From positions 1-14,086 of the forward strand of contig JBEVNX010000093.1 of assembly GCA_040507895.1 (NCBI GenBank): a stretch of 14,086 nucleotides of DNA, read 5' to 3'. The notes beneath the pieces were generated by a model. The model was not told the DNA's origin. It was given only the letters and a program-made list of their open reading frames with translations, and searched no databases. The DNA is from JBEVNX01 sp040507895. GTDB taxonomy: Bacteria > Desulfobacterota > Binatia > JACPRU01. Made by a program: the position numbers and the translations under genes. Shown piece after piece: positions 13,852-14,086 of the stretch. The first letter of the stretch is position 1, and each line of letters begins with the position of its first letter.

Positions 13852-14086
13852 GGCGGCGGGACTTGTTCGGCGCGCTGCTGCTGCTTCTGCTCGTCGTCTC
13901 GTCGAGCGCCGCGCGCGCCGCGGACGCACCCACGTCGCCGCCGAGGACCGCGAAGGCGACGTTCGCGGGCGGTTGCTTCTGGTGCATGCAGCCCGCCTTC
14001 GACGGGTTGCCGGGCGTCGTCTCGACCATGGTCGGCTACACGGGTGGGACGACCAAGGACCCGAGCTATCAGGACGTCGGATCCGG
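13848..14086 (+). CDS. msrA: Exported peptide-methionine (S)-S-oxide reductase, truncated by the window end
   Basis: The first 79 codons are present and the frame is open to the end. The GTG start at 13848 overlaps the msrB TGA (GTGA), indicating coupled translation. The leader MRRRDLFGALLLLLLVVSSSAARA is a signal peptide with a consecutive-Arg start; it is followed by the MsrA catalytic motif GGCFWCMQPAFDGLPGV and VGYTGGTTKDPSYQDV. The first Cys of GCFWC is the catalytic one and is an ordinary TGC codon, not TGA. Together with MsrB it would repair both sulfoxide diastereomers outside the cytoplasm. The later resolving-Cys region lies beyond the window. Confidence 0.9.
   Translation, partial: MRRRDLFGALLLLLLVVSSSAARAADAPTSPPRTAKATFAGGCFWCMQPAFDGLPGVVSTMVGYTGGTTKDPSYQDVGS

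Noticed and set aside
13848..14086. Second selenoprotein in msrA or msrB
   Set aside because: Sec forms of Msr exist, so this was checked: the catalytic residues are ordinary TGC codons and neither frame has an internal TGA.
1..14086. tRNA (including selC), rRNA, CRISPR array, insertion sequence or phage genes
   Set aside because: No cloverleaf, repeat-spacer pattern, transposase, integrase or terminal repeats were recognised; the two hairpin repeats carry no coding sequence.

Overview
This is a compact, GC-rich (roughly two thirds G+C by eye) bacterial chromosomal window with about a dozen genes on both strands and no gap over 300 bases. Glutathione reductase, a MepA-type murein endopeptidase, a YkuD L,D-transpeptidase and exported Msr enzymes point to a diderm (Gram-negative) organism. 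The two acyl-CoA dehydrogenases, the CMD-family protein and the TIGR03960-like radical SAM protein would fit a deltaproteobacterial/Binatota/Rokubacteria-like lineage, but that placement is inference. TGA is an ordinary stop here: gcdH, the PGPGW protein, the L,D-transpeptidase, gor, the second acyl-CoA dehydrogenase and msrB all end in it.

The standout is at the left edge. A minus-strand AhpC/TSA (peroxiredoxin-like) gene at 48-710 has one in-frame TGA at 447-449, exactly where the family has the first cysteine of its W-C-P-Y-C redox motif. The frame is intact on both sides, the second cysteine is kept, and a small GC-rich hairpin with a G-containing loop begins 11 nt after the TGA. This reads as a selenoprotein with a U-x-x-C active site and a bacterial SECIS element; a plain ORF caller would split or truncate it. 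No selA, selB, selC or selD is in the window.

Layout. 48-710 (-): selenocysteine peroxiredoxin-like protein. 779-854: copy 1 of a dispersed hairpin repeat. 875-2611 (-): radical SAM protein with a C-terminal Cys cluster, 19 nt downstream of 2631-3095 (-), a small helical protein resembling a c-type cytochrome family that has lost its heme cysteines. 3243-4418 (+): glutaryl-CoA dehydrogenase, overlapped by a small PGPGW membrane protein (4405-4677). 4729-5751 (-): zinc-free MDR-family NADPH oxidoreductase. 5793-6629 and 6626-8758 (-): a murein endopeptidase and an L,D-transpeptidase coupled by an ATGA overlap. 8840-9634 (-): crotonase-fold protein. 9737-11098 (-): glutathione reductase. 11272-12480 (+): second acyl-CoA dehydrogenase. 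12535-12610: copy 2 of the repeat, inverted. 12631-13140 (-): CMD/AhpD-like protein. 13357-13851 and 13848-end (+): exported MsrB and MsrA, the latter cut by the window end.

Three themes recur: thiol/selenol redox defence (selenoprotein, Gor, MsrB/MsrA), acyl-CoA and aromatic-type catabolism (GcdH, second ACAD, crotonase, MDR reductase), and peptidoglycan remodelling (MepA plus L,D-transpeptidase).
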